A DNA stretch of 64,000 nt from Clostridium sp. CAG:793. Lineage in GTDB: Bacteria > Bacillota > Clostridia > TANB77 > CAG-508. How positions within the stretch are numbered: the first letter of the stretch is position 1; each line of letters opens with the position of its first letter. This document shows, in pieces, positions 53,816-62,982 of this stretch. The notes under the pieces are model-generated. The model was given only the letters and a program-made list of their open reading frames with translations, was not told the DNA's origin and searched no databases. Location of the stretch: contig HF993646.1 of NCBI GenBank assembly GCA_000433915.1, positions 165,427-229,426 on the forward strand, read 5' to 3'. The position numbers were made by a program, and so were the translations under genes.

Positions 53816-55108
53816 CTAAACTTTTTCCTTTGTCAACATAATTATTTGATTCATTACTTCTTCGCTTGCTTTATCAATCCAGTCTGGATCATCTGTTTTA
53901 TATTGGTTTACATCTATTGGTTTTCCATAATTATATACTACTTTGCTAAATGGCTTGAATGTTCCTTGAATTCCAACTGGAATTATTTTTACTTTTGCCT
54001 TTGCTGCTAGAAAAGCTGCTCCACTTTTCACTTTGACATTCTTCTCTAGTCCTTTTCTAGTTCCTTCTGGGAATATTCCTAACACTTCTTTGTTTTTCAA
54101 AGCTTTCAAGCATATCTTTATTGAAGCTATATCGTTTTTGCCTCTTTTTATTGGTATTATGTTAAATAAATGTCCTAACCATGATAATATTGGTATTCTA
54201 TATAAATCAGATTTTGCAACAAATCTAATATATCTTTTATTAAGTAATACAATTCCTGCTGCATCAAGGTAATTTAGATGATTAGCACAAATTATATATC
54301 CTTCATCCATGTCTAGATTTTCTGTTCCAACTTTCTTAACTCTAAATGCTATATGATATAATCCTGCTAAAAATCCTTTAACAAAACTTCTTCTAAATTT
54401 CTTCCACTTTGTTTCAGGTGTTGTTATATAACCTCTTTCAATCCATTTTGCATCTCTTTTTGCACTTTTTATTTTCTTGTATAATAATTTTTCTACTTCT
54501 TTTATTGACATATTAGTTGTGTCAACATATATTGCATCTTCTGCTTGTCTTAATGGTCCAACTTTGCTGTTTTTATCGTTATTATCTCTAAATTCTATGT
54601 TTTCTCTAACTTCTTTTTCTGTACATTTAATGCCTTTTTCTTGATTCTGTTTTAATCTTCGTTTCACCCTTTCATCTGTTGATGCATCTAGGTAAAATTT
54701 TATATCCGCATTTGGAAATACATTTGTTCCAATATCTCGTCCTTCTAGTATTACTTCTTTACCTTCTGACATTTTTCTTTGTAGTTCTACCATTGCTTGT
54801 CTAACTTCTACAATGTGTGAAACTTGTGATACATTTGAATTTACAGGATCTTCTCTAATTGTTTTAGTTACATCTACTCCATCTAACATTATCTTATCAG
54901 AGTTTAATTCCATTTTCATATTTTTTATGGCATTTTTTATTGATTCTGTATCTTCAAAATCAATTTTTTCATTCAATAATTTTAATGTTACACATCTGTA
55001 CATGGCTCCTGTGTCTAGGTACACTAGATTAAGCTTTCTAGCTAATTCTGATGTTACTGTTCCTTTTCCTGTTCCTGATGGTCCATCAATTGCTACAATA
55101 AAAGACAT
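53816..55108 (-). CDS. cmk: Cytidylate kinase fused to 1-acyl-glycerol-3-phosphate acyltransferase
   Basis: 430 residues, two enzymes in one chain. Residues 1-215 are Cmk: AIDGPSGTGKGTVTSELA, LVYLDTGAMYRCVTLKL and VILEGRDIGTNVFPNADIKFYLDAS. Residues about 240-425 are PlsC: GYIICANHLNYLDAAGI with the H-x4-D catalytic pair, IPILSWLGHLFNIIPIKRG, and LGIFPEGTR. In many clostridia cmk and plsC are adjacent genes; here they are fused, linking CMP phosphorylation (CDP-lipid precursor) and phosphatidic acid synthesis. The ATG at 55108 lies 11 nt after AAGGAG. Confidence 0.95.
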   Translation of the reverse strand: MSFIVAIDGPSGTGKGTVTSELARKLNLVYLDTGAMYRCVTLKLLNEKIDFEDTESIKNAIKNMKMELNSDKIMLDGVDVTKTIREDPVNSNVSQVSHIVEVRQAMVELQRKMSEGKEVILEGRDIGTNVFPNADIKFYLDASTDERVKRRLKQNQEKGIKCTEKEVRENIEFRDNNDKNSKVGPLRQAEDAIYVDTTNMSIKEVEKLLYKKIKSAKRDAKWIERGYITTPETKWKKFRRSFVKGFLAGLYHIAFRVKKVGTENLDMDEGYIICANHLNYLDAAGIVLLNKRYIRFVAKSDLYRIPILSWLGHLFNIIPIKRGKNDIASIKICLKALKNKEVLGIFPEGTRKGLEKNVKVKSGAAFLAAKAKVKIIPVGIQGTFKPFSKVVYNYGKPIDVNQYKTDDPDWIDKASEEVMNQIIMLTKEKV

Positions 55109-55136
55109 TTTCTTATACACTCCTTATTCGTATATT

Positions 55137-55985
55137 TTATTTATCAAAAGAATTTACTATATTAGGTAATTTTAATTTTTTAGCTATTATTTTAAATGAT
55201 CGTACATTCATTGTCGTTAGTCTTTCTATTTCTTTTATGCACTTTTCTTTAAATGTTTTTAATTCTGACATTATATTTATTCCATATTGAATTTCTACTT
55301 CTACATATATAGAGGGTCCTTCTTCTGATTTCGTTACTCTAACTCTTAATACTTCTGTTATTGCGTCATTTTTGGTTGCTAAATATTCTATTATTTGTCT
55401 AAATACTGTATCCGATATTGTAAAATTACCTATATAACTAAAGGTTGGTCTTATTATTGATTTTTCAGATATATATGGTGCACTTCCATCTGATTTTGTT
55501 TTGAATATCTGAAGTGGATCTAATAAAAATCCAGAAAAATCTTTTTTTATTTCGAATGTTGGAACTGGTATTACGTGCTTTCCTTCTACAGTTCTCATTC
55601 TTTTTGCATTTTTTATTTCTTCTTCTGTTGCAACATCAGTTATATATATTGTTTTCTTTATCTGTGGTAGTTCTAGATTTCTTGCAATTTCTTCTACCAT
55701 TTTATCTGATGTTCCAAGAATCAAAATTGATTGTGGCTTATATTTTTTTAATGCTTTTACCATTTCTTTTTTCTGAGATTCGTTTATAAATAATGCTTTT
55801 TTTATTGTTTCAATTTTAGTTGGAGCTTTTTTTGCTGAACTTCCTGCTGCTATTTCATTATCTTTAACTAAAATTCCGTCATCTATTATAAATTTTATAT
55901 TATATTCTCCTGCAACCATTTGAGCTCTGTAGCTCTTGCCTGTTCCTGATGGTCCTACAAATGCGTATACATCTATGTCTTTCAT
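55137..55985 (-). CDS. P-loop ATPase fused to an Asp23/Gls24-like domain
   Basis: 282 residues. N-terminal P-loop domain (DVYAFVGPSGTGKSYRAQMV, residues about 5-24, then FIIDDGILVKDN), about 150 residues long with a Rossmann-like strand KYKPQSILILGTSDKMVEEI. The C-terminal third (about 190-275) resembles the Asp23 (DUF322) family: NFTISDTVFRQIIEYLA, then IYVEVEIQYGINI and EKCIKEIERLTTMNVRSFKII. Stand-alone Asp23 proteins are envelope-associated. The fusion suggests a kinase or ATPase that acts at the membrane. Position between cmk-plsC and glycosyltransferases fits an envelope role. Function unknown. Confidence 0.7.
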   Translation of the reverse strand: MKDIDVYAFVGPSGTGKSYRAQMVAGEYNIKFIIDDGILVKDNEIAAGSSAKKAPTKIETIKKALFINESQKKEMVKALKKYKPQSILILGTSDKMVEEIARNLELPQIKKTIYITDVATEEEIKNAKRMRTVEGKHVIPVPTFEIKKDFSGFLLDPLQIFKTKSDGSAPYISEKSIIRPTFSYIGNFTISDTVFRQIIEYLATKNDAITEVLRVRVTKSEEGPSIYVEVEIQYGINIMSELKTFKEKCIKEIERLTTMNVRSFKIIAKKLKLPNIVNSFDK

Positions 55986-56003
55986 TATTTTTTCCTTCCT
56001 ATT

Positions 56004-57527
56004 TTATTCAACTTCAATTAAAGAAATTGAAAATTGATAGTGTTGATATCTTCTGTAAAAATGTTCTGATTTTATTACTTTTGCTCCTGGTATTTTCTCT
56101 AATATCTCTTTCTGGAATCCGTATTGGTCAGATGATTCTATTGCCCATAGTCTTCCTTTAAAGTCCTTTATTTCACTTAAATCATGGATTACTGTTCCAT
56201 AAGCCTTATAGGCTTCATCTACATTCCAATTTGCGCTATTTAAGAAATACAATTTATCATTTGGTACATTTAATTCTGAAGATAAAACTACTCCATTGCA
56301 GCTATTATCAGATAAAAATGTATCGCTTTCTTGCATATCTTCTAATATATATTCGTCTGGCTTTGCATTTGAAGGATCGTAGTTGTCACATATCAAGCTT
56401 ATATTTGCAATTAATGATAATATTACTGTTAATACGCATAGTACCTTAGCCTTCTTGCTATTATCCATTGCAAATAATACTGCTATCATGAATACAAATA
56501 TCCCGGTCATGTTAAGGAAATATCTTGCATATAATATTCTTTCTATAATAGTTATTAAACATAATGTTATAACTATTGCTCCATAAGTAAATAATGCGAA
56601 TTTAGCAGGTTTAATTTCTTCTTTGTTCCAATTCTTTTTGAATGTATATATTAAATACACAATAAATAGTATTGTAAACGGCCATGATATGAATTTAGGT
56701 ATATGTATTGTATCCCCTAAATTTCCTGTAAATTGAAATTCTATTATTTCAGGTACATTTGGTACGCCTATCCAATATCCTCCTGATACTGTTTTGGCTT
56801 GTGATAAAAATACTCCAAGCCATGGCATATATAGTGCAACTTGTACTATTGCTGATATGATATTTCTTATGAAGTTTTGCCAATATAGTCTGTTGTCTGT
56901 TCCCTTATTCTTTTTAGACTTCACTGCAAAATATATAAACATTCCAAGATTAATTACAAATGCTGAAATAAGTCCATAATAATGTATATATGCTGATGCT
57001 AAGCTAAATATTGAAAATATTATCCAATTTTTATTGCTTGCTTTGTCAGATTTTAATATTCTGTAACAATAAATAAACATTATTGTTACAAATAACATTG
57101 CCCAGCTGTACATTCTTGCTTCACAGCTATATATCAAGCATGTTGGTAATAGCATTGCAAAAAATGAGAAAAATAGTCCTGTCTTTTCTCCAAAGTCTTT
57201 GCGTATATGTGTATATCCCAAGATTCCCATTATTACAAGTGGAACCCATGAAAATATTTTTATTGCCATTATACTGTCATTAGTTAGTAATCTAACTATT
57301 TTAAGCATCCAATAATATAATACTGGATGTACATCATATGCTCCAATTGACCATATTTCTCCAAAGCTGTGTTTTGATATTGATAATGAATAACTTTCAT
57401 CAAACCATATATTTGTATGAAAACATGGTAAAATTGCAAATATTGCTCCTAATACTATAAGTGCTATATGTATATGTTTTATTGATATTTTTGATAATAA
57501 ATTTTTCTTTTTGTTTTTATTATCCAT
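56004..57527 (-). CDS. Membrane glycosyltransferase, GT39/ArnT-like
   Basis: 507 residues with about ten membrane segments. The first extracytoplasmic loop contains TNIWFDESYSLSI, the D-E pair diagnostic of C-type glycosyltransferases (PMT_2/ArnT-like), followed by DVHPVLYYWMLKIVRLL. It uses a polyprenyl-phosphate sugar to glycosylate a surface molecule. The C-terminal 100 residues are extracytoplasmic. It lies 14 nt after a GT2 glycosyltransferase, which could supply the lipid-linked donor. Confidence 0.85.
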   Translation of the reverse strand: MDNKNKKKNLLSKISIKHIHIALIVLGAIFAILPCFHTNIWFDESYSLSISKHSFGEIWSIGAYDVHPVLYYWMLKIVRLLTNDSIMAIKIFSWVPLVIMGILGYTHIRKDFGEKTGLFFSFFAMLLPTCLIYSCEARMYSWAMLFVTIMFIYCYRILKSDKASNKNWIIFSIFSLASAYIHYYGLISAFVINLGMFIYFAVKSKKNKGTDNRLYWQNFIRNIISAIVQVALYMPWLGVFLSQAKTVSGGYWIGVPNVPEIIEFQFTGNLGDTIHIPKFISWPFTILFIVYLIYTFKKNWNKEEIKPAKFALFTYGAIVITLCLITIIERILYARYFLNMTGIFVFMIAVLFAMDNSKKAKVLCVLTVILSLIANISLICDNYDPSNAKPDEYILEDMQESDTFLSDNSCNGVVLSSELNVPNDKLYFLNSANWNVDEAYKAYGTVIHDLSEIKDFKGRLWAIESSDQYGFQKEILEKIPGAKVIKSEHFYRRYQHYQFSISLIEVE

Positions 57528-57541
57528 CGTTTTCTCTCCTA

Positions 57542-58801
57542 TTATTGTTTTTCTTTTTCTGTTTCTTCTACATCATTTATCTTTACATCTCTAACATGCT
57601 CTATTTTCTCCCAAGTTGTGTCCCTCTTAAATAGACATTTGAAGTTTATTAATAGCCATGATCCTAAGAATAGTGGGTACATGATAAGTCCTTTTCCCAT
57701 ATTTTTAAATGACTTTTTATCTATAATCATTATTACTATTGCAGTAAATATTGGTAATAAAAATGTTGGAATTACGTATTTTAATATATTTATAACGAAC
57801 GCATATGTTGTCATTCCCTTGCCTAAGTATACTACGGCATTTGATAGTAGTAATATAATTGTAATTACGAACATTGGTATACTTCCTAACATATATAGTA
57901 GTCCATCAAAGTTCATTAATGTTTTAAAATTTATTGCTGACCTTGTAAGGTCTCCCGTATATTCTTGCAAACATTGGATATGTCCGATTGTCCATCTTGA
58001 TCTTTGTGACCATGATGGTCCAAACTTAACTGGTTGTTCATCATAGACTATTGCATCTGTTGCCCAGCCTAATTTATGACCTTGAATTATCCTCTTTAAT
58101 GAAAATTCAATGTCTTCTGTTAATGTATTTGTATCCCATCCAGTGTCTTTTATTGTATTAAAATTAACCATAAATCCGGTTCCATTTATTAATGGTGATA
58201 AACCAGCATTATATCTTGCCAAATGGTAGAATCTATTCATTGTCCAGTAAAATATTGCATATCCTGCTGAAATCCAGCTGTCTGTTGGATTCTTGATATC
58301 TCTATATCCTTGAACTACGTCTTCTCCTTGGCATAAATGTTTATTCATTGCAGTTAAAAAATGTTCATCTACGATATTATCTGCATCAAATACACAAAAT
58401 GCGTCATAATCCATTTTAGGATTGCTCATTAATGTATTAAGGAATAATTGTAGTGCATATCCTTTGGTTTGTTTTGTTTTATCTTCTTCTTTTCTTTCAA
58501 ATACTTTTGCGCCTAATTCTTCAGCAATTTCTTTTGTTTTATCTGTACAGTTATCGGCAATTACATAAATATCATATAATTCGTGTGGATAGTCTTGCTT
58601 TTTTAAGCTTTCAATCAAATTGCCTATTACCTGCTCTTCATTGTGTGCTGGTATAATAGTTACAAATTTGTGTTCTTTGTCATCTACTAATGGTTTATCT
58701 TTTAGCTTAATAAATGAGCATAAGCTAATTACAAGTTGGTAAACCCAATAAATTGTAATTATCCATACCAACGCTTGTTGGATAAAATATAAATATTGCA
58801 T
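57542..58801 (-). CDS. Processive family 2 membrane glycosyltransferase
   Basis: 419 residues. N-terminal membrane segment, then the GT2 catalytic domain: FVTIIPAHNEEQVIGNLI near 47, D-x-D in FCVFDADNIVDEHFL near 137, acidic TEDIEFSLKRII near 225 and QRSRWTIGH (Q-x-x-R-W) near 265, then two to three C-terminal membrane helices. This is the architecture of hyaluronan/poly-GlcNAc-type synthases. Start ATG 58801 has no adjacent SD; a GAAAGGAG lies 30 nt upstream, separated by a hairpin (see 58811-58839). Confidence 0.85.
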   Translation of the reverse strand: MQYLYFIQQALVWIITIYWVYQLVISLCSFIKLKDKPLVDDKEHKFVTIIPAHNEEQVIGNLIESLKKQDYPHELYDIYVIADNCTDKTKEIAEELGAKVFERKEEDKTKQTKGYALQLFLNTLMSNPKMDYDAFCVFDADNIVDEHFLTAMNKHLCQGEDVVQGYRDIKNPTDSWISAGYAIFYWTMNRFYHLARYNAGLSPLINGTGFMVNFNTIKDTGWDTNTLTEDIEFSLKRIIQGHKLGWATDAIVYDEQPVKFGPSWSQRSRWTIGHIQCLQEYTGDLTRSAINFKTLMNFDGLLYMLGSIPMFVITIILLLSNAVVYLGKGMTTYAFVINILKYVIPTFLLPIFTAIVIMIIDKKSFKNMGKGLIMYPLFLGSWLLINFKCLFKRDTTWEKIEHVRDVKINDVEETEKEKQ

Positions 58802-58810
58802 TTTCGTGTT

Positions 58811-58839
58811 GTATGATTGTTACATCATACACTCCTTTC
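58811..58839 (-). promoter_or_regulatory. SD separated from its start codon by a hairpin
   Basis: Minus strand: GAAAGGAG, one base, then GTATGAT-GTAACA-ATCATAC (7-bp stem, 6-nt loop), 9 nt, ATG. Linear SD-ATG distance is 30 nt; with the 20-nt hairpin folded it becomes 10 nt, close to normal. The hairpin also hides ATGATGTAA, a two-codon decoy ORF 3 nt after the SD. Confidence 0.6.
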
Positions 58840-58941
58840 TATTTTTATTACAATTTGTTATTTTATGTTTTATTGTATTTATAATATTACGATTTTATTA
58901 TACCTTATTTTTATGCAGATTGCAATTAAATATAAAAAATT

Positions 58942-59008
58942 CCTTAGATTATACCTATATTTGTCAGCTAATATTATTCGACAATTTTTCTTGTGGTATA
59001 GTCTAAGG
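58942..59008 (-). terminator. Large structured terminator after pnp
   Basis: CCTTAGACTATACC and GGTATAATCTAAGG on the minus strand form a 14-bp stem (one mismatch) enclosing 39 nt that contains an inner TTGTC/GACAA hairpin; AATTTTTTATA follows. It starts 10 bp after the pnp stop. Confidence 0.75.
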
Positions 59009-59017
59009 ATTTATTTA

Positions 59018-61171
59018 TTATTCTTTTACTTCTTTTTGTTCTTCATTATTGCTTTCTTCGTTATTCTCGCGTGCTTCTAAGTCTTTCATATTTAAGTTAA
59101 TTCTTCCTTGATTGTCTATTTCACTTACTTTAACACGAATTTCATCTCCGATAGCTAATACATCTTCAACTTTTTCTACTCTTTTGCTTGAAATTTTTGA
59201 TATGTGTAATAATCCCTCTTTTCCAGCACCTAGGTCTACAAATGCTCCAAATGGTACTATTCTTGTTACTACTCCATCATAGATCTTTCCTGCTTCTATT
59301 TCTCTTGTAATGTCTTCAATCATTTTCTTAGCTTTAGCTGCTGATTCTCCATCTTCTGAATAAATAGATACATGTCCATCGTCTTCAATATCAATTTTTA
59401 CACCTGTAGCTTCGATTATCTTGTTTATTGTTTTTCCTCCACTTCCTATTACATCTTTAATTTTTTCTGTTGGAATTGTAAGGCTTAATACTTTTGGTGC
59501 ATATTTTGATACTTCTTTTCTTGGTTCTGGTATAGCTTTTAGTATAACGTCATCAATTATGTGGTCTCTTGCAATTTTAGTTCTTTCAAATGCTTGTCTT
59601 ATTATTTCGTATGTCAAACCATCAATTTTTATATCTACTTGTATTGCTGTGATACCATCTTTTGTTCCACCAACTTTAAAGTCCATATCTCCAAAGAAGT
59701 CTTCAATGTCTTGAATATCTGTTAATACTATATAATGTTCAGGATCTTCTGGATCTGTTATTAATCCTGTTGATATTCCTGCTACTGGCTTTTTGATTGG
59801 TACACCAGCATCCATAAGTGCTAATGTACTTCCACATATACTTGCCTGAGATGTTGATCCATTTGATTCAAGAACTTCTGAAACAACTCTTATTGTATAT
59901 GGAAATTCTTCTTCTGAAGGGATTACTGGTACTAATGCTCTTTCAGCTAATGCTCCATGTCCTATTTCTCTTCTTCCTGGTCCTCTTGATGGTCTTGCTT
60001 CGCCTACGCTGTAAGAAGGGAAATTGTATTGGTGCATATATCTTTTTGATTTTTCTGAATCTAATCCGTCAAGTTCTTGTTCATCAGCTTTTGTTCCAAG
60101 TGTAGCTATTGACATAACTTGTGTTTGTCCTCTTGAGAACAATGCACTTCCGTGTACTCTTGGAAGTAATCCAACTTCTGCTGATAATGGTCTTATTTCA
60201 TCAATAGCTCTTCCGTCTGGTCTTTTATGTTCTTTTAAAATCATTTTTCTAACGCATGCTTTTTCTAAATCATGTACAGCTGTTGCTATATCAAATTTAT
60301 GTTCTTCTTCTGCGTTCTCACCAAACATTTCTATTGCTACATTCTTAATTTGTTCTGCAACTTTATCTACATTATCATTTCTGATTTCTTTATCAGTGTT
60401 TTGAACAGCTTCATACATTGCTTGTTCAAGTCTTTCTGTTACAACTTTGTAGAATTCTGGATTTACAGAGAATGATTTATATTCGAATTTTGGTTTTCCT
60501 ATTTCTGCTTTTATCATTGAAATGAATTTGCATACTTTTTTTATTTCAACATGAGCTTTTTCGATTGCTTCTAACATTGTGTCATTAGGAATTTCATCAG
60601 CTCCTGCCTCAATCATAGTGATTTTTTCTTCTGTTCCTGCAACAGTAAGATGTAATCTTGATTTTTTGTTTTGTTCTTCTGTTGGGTTTACAACGATTTC
60701 ATTATCTACATATCCAACTTGTACTGCTGCTGTTGGTCCTCCCCAGGGAATGTCTGATATTGATAATGCTACTGATGTACCAATATTTGCACAAACTTCT
60801 GGGCTATTATCTAAGTCTACTGATAATACTGTATTTACAACACATACATCATTTCTGAAATCATGTGGGAATAATGGTCTTATTGGTCTATCAATAGCTC
60901 TTGATACTAGCACTGCTTTGTCAGCTGGTTTTCCCTCTCTTCTGTTGAAGCTTCCTGGGATTCTTCCTGCCGCATATAATTTTTCTTCATAGTCTACTGA
61001 TAATGGGAAAAAGTCTACATCATCCTTTGGTTCTTTTGCTGCTGTTACATTTGTCATAACAACTGTGTCCCCATATCTTACAACAACACTACCATTGGCT
61101 TGTTTAGCAATCTTTCCAGTTTCAATAGTTAGCTTTCTTCCAGCTAATTCTGTTTCATAACTTTTAAACAT
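59018..61171 (-). CDS. pnp: Polyribonucleotide nucleotidyltransferase (PNPase)
   Basis: 3'-5' phosphorolytic exoribonuclease. 717 residues from the ATG at 61171 (GAGGAGG SD, 7 nt). Two RNase PH domains (N-terminal GDTVVMTNVTAAKEPKDDVDFFPL and FNRREGKPADKAVLVSRAIDRP, second FSRGQTQVMSIATLGTKAD and PSYSVGEARPSRGPGRREIGHGALAERAL), a helical linker, KH domain (IPTEKIKDVIGSGGKTINKI) near 550 and S1 domain (YDGVVTRIVPFGAFVDLGAGKEGLLHIS) near 620, then an acidic tail. Downstream of rpsO in the classical order. Confidence 0.98.
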   Translation of the reverse strand: MFKSYETELAGRKLTIETGKIAKQANGSVVVRYGDTVVMTNVTAAKEPKDDVDFFPLSVDYEEKLYAAGRIPGSFNRREGKPADKAVLVSRAIDRPIRPLFPHDFRNDVCVVNTVLSVDLDNSPEVCANIGTSVALSISDIPWGGPTAAVQVGYVDNEIVVNPTEEQNKKSRLHLTVAGTEEKITMIEAGADEIPNDTMLEAIEKAHVEIKKVCKFISMIKAEIGKPKFEYKSFSVNPEFYKVVTERLEQAMYEAVQNTDKEIRNDNVDKVAEQIKNVAIEMFGENAEEEHKFDIATAVHDLEKACVRKMILKEHKRPDGRAIDEIRPLSAEVGLLPRVHGSALFSRGQTQVMSIATLGTKADEQELDGLDSEKSKRYMHQYNFPSYSVGEARPSRGPGRREIGHGALAERALVPVIPSEEEFPYTIRVVSEVLESNGSTSQASICGSTLALMDAGVPIKKPVAGISTGLITDPEDPEHYIVLTDIQDIEDFFGDMDFKVGGTKDGITAIQVDIKIDGLTYEIIRQAFERTKIARDHIIDDVILKAIPEPRKEVSKYAPKVLSLTIPTEKIKDVIGSGGKTINKIIEATGVKIDIEDDGHVSIYSEDGESAAKAKKMIEDITREIEAGKIYDGVVTRIVPFGAFVDLGAGKEGLLHISKISSKRVEKVEDVLAIGDEIRVKVSEIDNQGRINLNMKDLEARENNEESNNEEQKEVKE

Positions 61172-61218
61172 ATATACCTCCTCAATTTTTTGTAGTAATT
61201 GATTCAGACTGTAACCTC

Positions 61219-61248
61219 TATAATGCACTAAATCTTTAGTACATTATA
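61219..61248 (-). promoter_or_regulatory. Long hairpin in the pnp leader
   Basis: TATAATGCACTAA (61219-61231) pairs with TTAGTACATTATA (61236-61248) with one mismatch and a 4-nt loop, 48 nt before the pnp start. In other bacteria a duplex in the pnp leader is cut by RNase III for PNPase autoregulation; a similar role is possible here. An alternative is an rpsO readthrough attenuator. Confidence 0.6.
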
Positions 61249-61312
61249 CAAGCTACCATCATAAATCATCTTTACTACAATTTACACACCTTTTTACTTT
61301 AAATAGTTTAAA

Positions 61313-61344
61313 AGCGAGCGTACTAATAAAGTAATACGTTCGCT
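61313..61344 (-). terminator. Partial terminator between rpsO and pnp
   Basis: AGCGAGCGTACTA and TAATACGTTCGCT form a stem with one wobble and one mismatch; a TTTT follows on the minus strand. It sits 21 nt after the rpsO stop and probably allows some readthrough into pnp. Confidence 0.65.
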
Positions 61345-61365
61345 GCTAAACTTAATATTATAGAA

Positions 61366-61629
61366 TTATTTTCTTAATCCTAATTTTGCTACTATGTCTC
61401 TGTATCTTTGAACATCTTTCTTAGCTAAGTAGTTTAATAAGTTCTTTCTACTTCCAACCATCATGTATAATCCTCTTCTTGAGTGATTATCATTTGGATT
61501 AGCTTTTAAGTGTTCTGTTAAATCTTTGATTCTTTCTGTTAAAAGAGCTACTTGAACTTCTGGAGAACCAGTGTCCTTTTCATCTCTTCTGTAAGTTTTG
61601 ATAATTTCTTCTTTTCTTTCCTTTGTCAT
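61366..61629 (-). CDS. rpsO: 30S ribosomal protein S15
   Basis: 87 residues, normal length. Conserved [27 protein letters not shown] (residues 7-33), [21 protein letters not shown] near 42 and [21 protein letters not shown] at the end. Binds 16S rRNA early in assembly. AGGAGG lies 7 nt before the ATG; promoter at 61710-61738. Confidence 0.98.
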   Translation of the reverse strand: MTKERKEEIIKTYRRDEKDTGSPEVQVALLTERIKDLTEHLKANPNDNHSRRGLYMMVGSRKNLLNYLAKKDVQRYRDIVAKLGLRK

Positions 61630-61709
61630 AGTTACACCTCCTGTTTTTTTACGCTTATAACCGAGTATAGTGGTGTGTTATCCTATTACTAGGTTACAGC
61701 ACATATATT

Positions 61710-61738
61710 ATATTACCATATTTGTGTTTGTTTTGCAA
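61710..61738 (-). promoter_or_regulatory. Promoter of rpsO-pnp
   Basis: TTGCAA, 17 bp, TAATAT on the minus strand, about 80 bp before the rpsO start. The intervening leader carries GTTATAAGCG and TAGGTTACAG stretches but no clear hairpin. Confidence 0.7.
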
Positions 61739-61750
61739 GTGATTTTGCTA

Positions 61751-62968
61751 TTATTTTATTACAATTTTGCAAAATCCTTTTTTTCCTTTTTTTAATATTA
61801 TTTCTTTATCTAAATTTGCTTTGCTTAATTTGTAATTTGCATCTGTAATTATTTCATCATTTAATCGAATTCCACCTTGTGCTACAAGTGTTCTAGCTTG
61901 TCCTTTTGATGGTGCAAATCCTGCTGCTATTATTGCATCTAATATGCTTGATTCTTCTTCAACTTCGGCTGTTGGCATACTATCTGATGAACCTTTTCCA
62001 CTAAATAATGCTTCTGCTGCTTCCTCGGCTTTCTTTGCCTCTTCTTCTCCATGAACTAATTTTGTTATCTCAAATGCAGCTATTTTCTTAGCTTTATTTA
62101 TTTCTTCGCCTTCTACATTTGTAAGTTTTATTATTTCATCCATTGGTAAAAATGTTAACATGCAAAGCACTGTTCTTACATCTTTATCATCTATGTTTCT
62201 CCAATATTGGTAGAACTCATAAGGTGATGTTTTTGCTGGGTCTAGCCATAAAGCACCTTTTTCTGTTTTTCCCATTTTCTTTCCTTCTTTTGTTGTAAGA
62301 AGTTTAAATGTCAAGGCAAATGCGTCATCATGTCCAAATTTTCTAATTAAATTTGCTCCACCAATGATATTTGACCATTGATCATTTCCACCCATTTGAA
62401 GTTTGCATCCATAAGTTTTATATAAATGTAAGAAGTCGTAAGATTGCATTAACATATAGCTCATTTCGAAAAATGTTAAGCCAGTTTCTAGTCTATTTTT
62501 GTAGCAATCTGCTGCAAGCATTTTGTTTACTGAAAATTGTGAGCCTATTTCTCTCATGAAGTCTACTAAATTTAGATTTAATAGCCAATCTGCATTGTTT
62601 ACGATTATAGCTCCATTGTCTCCCTCAAATGATACAAATTTGCTTACTTGTGCTTTTATACATTCTACATTGTGATTAATTTCTTCTCTTGTCATCATTC
62701 TTCTCATGTCAGTTTTTCCTGATGGGTCGCCTATTGTAGCTGTTCCTCCACCTACTAATATTATTGGCTTATGTCCTGCTTTTTGCATATATGAAGCTAC
62801 CATTAGTGAAACGAAATGTCCTACGTGTAAGCTATCTGCTGTTGGGTCTATTCCAATGTAAAATGGAATCTTTTCTGTTTCAAGTGTGTGTACTAAATTC
62901 TCTTCGTCAATTGTTTGTTCTACATATCCTCTTTCTTTTAGGATATTGAATATGTTTTCTTTTATCAT
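61751..62968 (-). CDS. tyrS: Tyrosyl-tRNA synthetase
   Basis: Class I synthetase. 405 residues. HIGH-type motif DPTADSLHVGHFVSL near 40, PIILVGGGTATIGDPSGK near 70, LQMGGNDQWSNIIGGANLI near 190, the KMSKS-like KKMGKTEKGALWLD near 228, and a C-terminal S4 RNA-binding domain (KGQARTLVAQGGIRLNDEIIT) near 355. It follows the NadR-like gene by 14 nt and shares its promoter. No T-box leader was seen upstream, unusual for a Firmicutes tyrS. Confidence 0.97.
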   Translation of the reverse strand: MIKENIFNILKERGYVEQTIDEENLVHTLETEKIPFYIGIDPTADSLHVGHFVSLMVASYMQKAGHKPIILVGGGTATIGDPSGKTDMRRMMTREEINHNVECIKAQVSKFVSFEGDNGAIIVNNADWLLNLNLVDFMREIGSQFSVNKMLAADCYKNRLETGLTFFEMSYMLMQSYDFLHLYKTYGCKLQMGGNDQWSNIIGGANLIRKFGHDDAFALTFKLLTTKEGKKMGKTEKGALWLDPAKTSPYEFYQYWRNIDDKDVRTVLCMLTFLPMDEIIKLTNVEGEEINKAKKIAAFEITKLVHGEEEAKKAEEAAEALFSGKGSSDSMPTAEVEEESSILDAIIAAGFAPSKGQARTLVAQGGIRLNDEIITDANYKLSKANLDKEIILKKGKKGFCKIVIK

Positions 62969-62982
62969 TGTGCATTCTCCTT

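Noticed and set aside
58806..59080. Plus-strand ORFs between the GT2 gene and pnp
   Set aside because: Phe/Tyr/Leu-rich translations of AT-rich DNA overlapping the pnp terminator; no SD.
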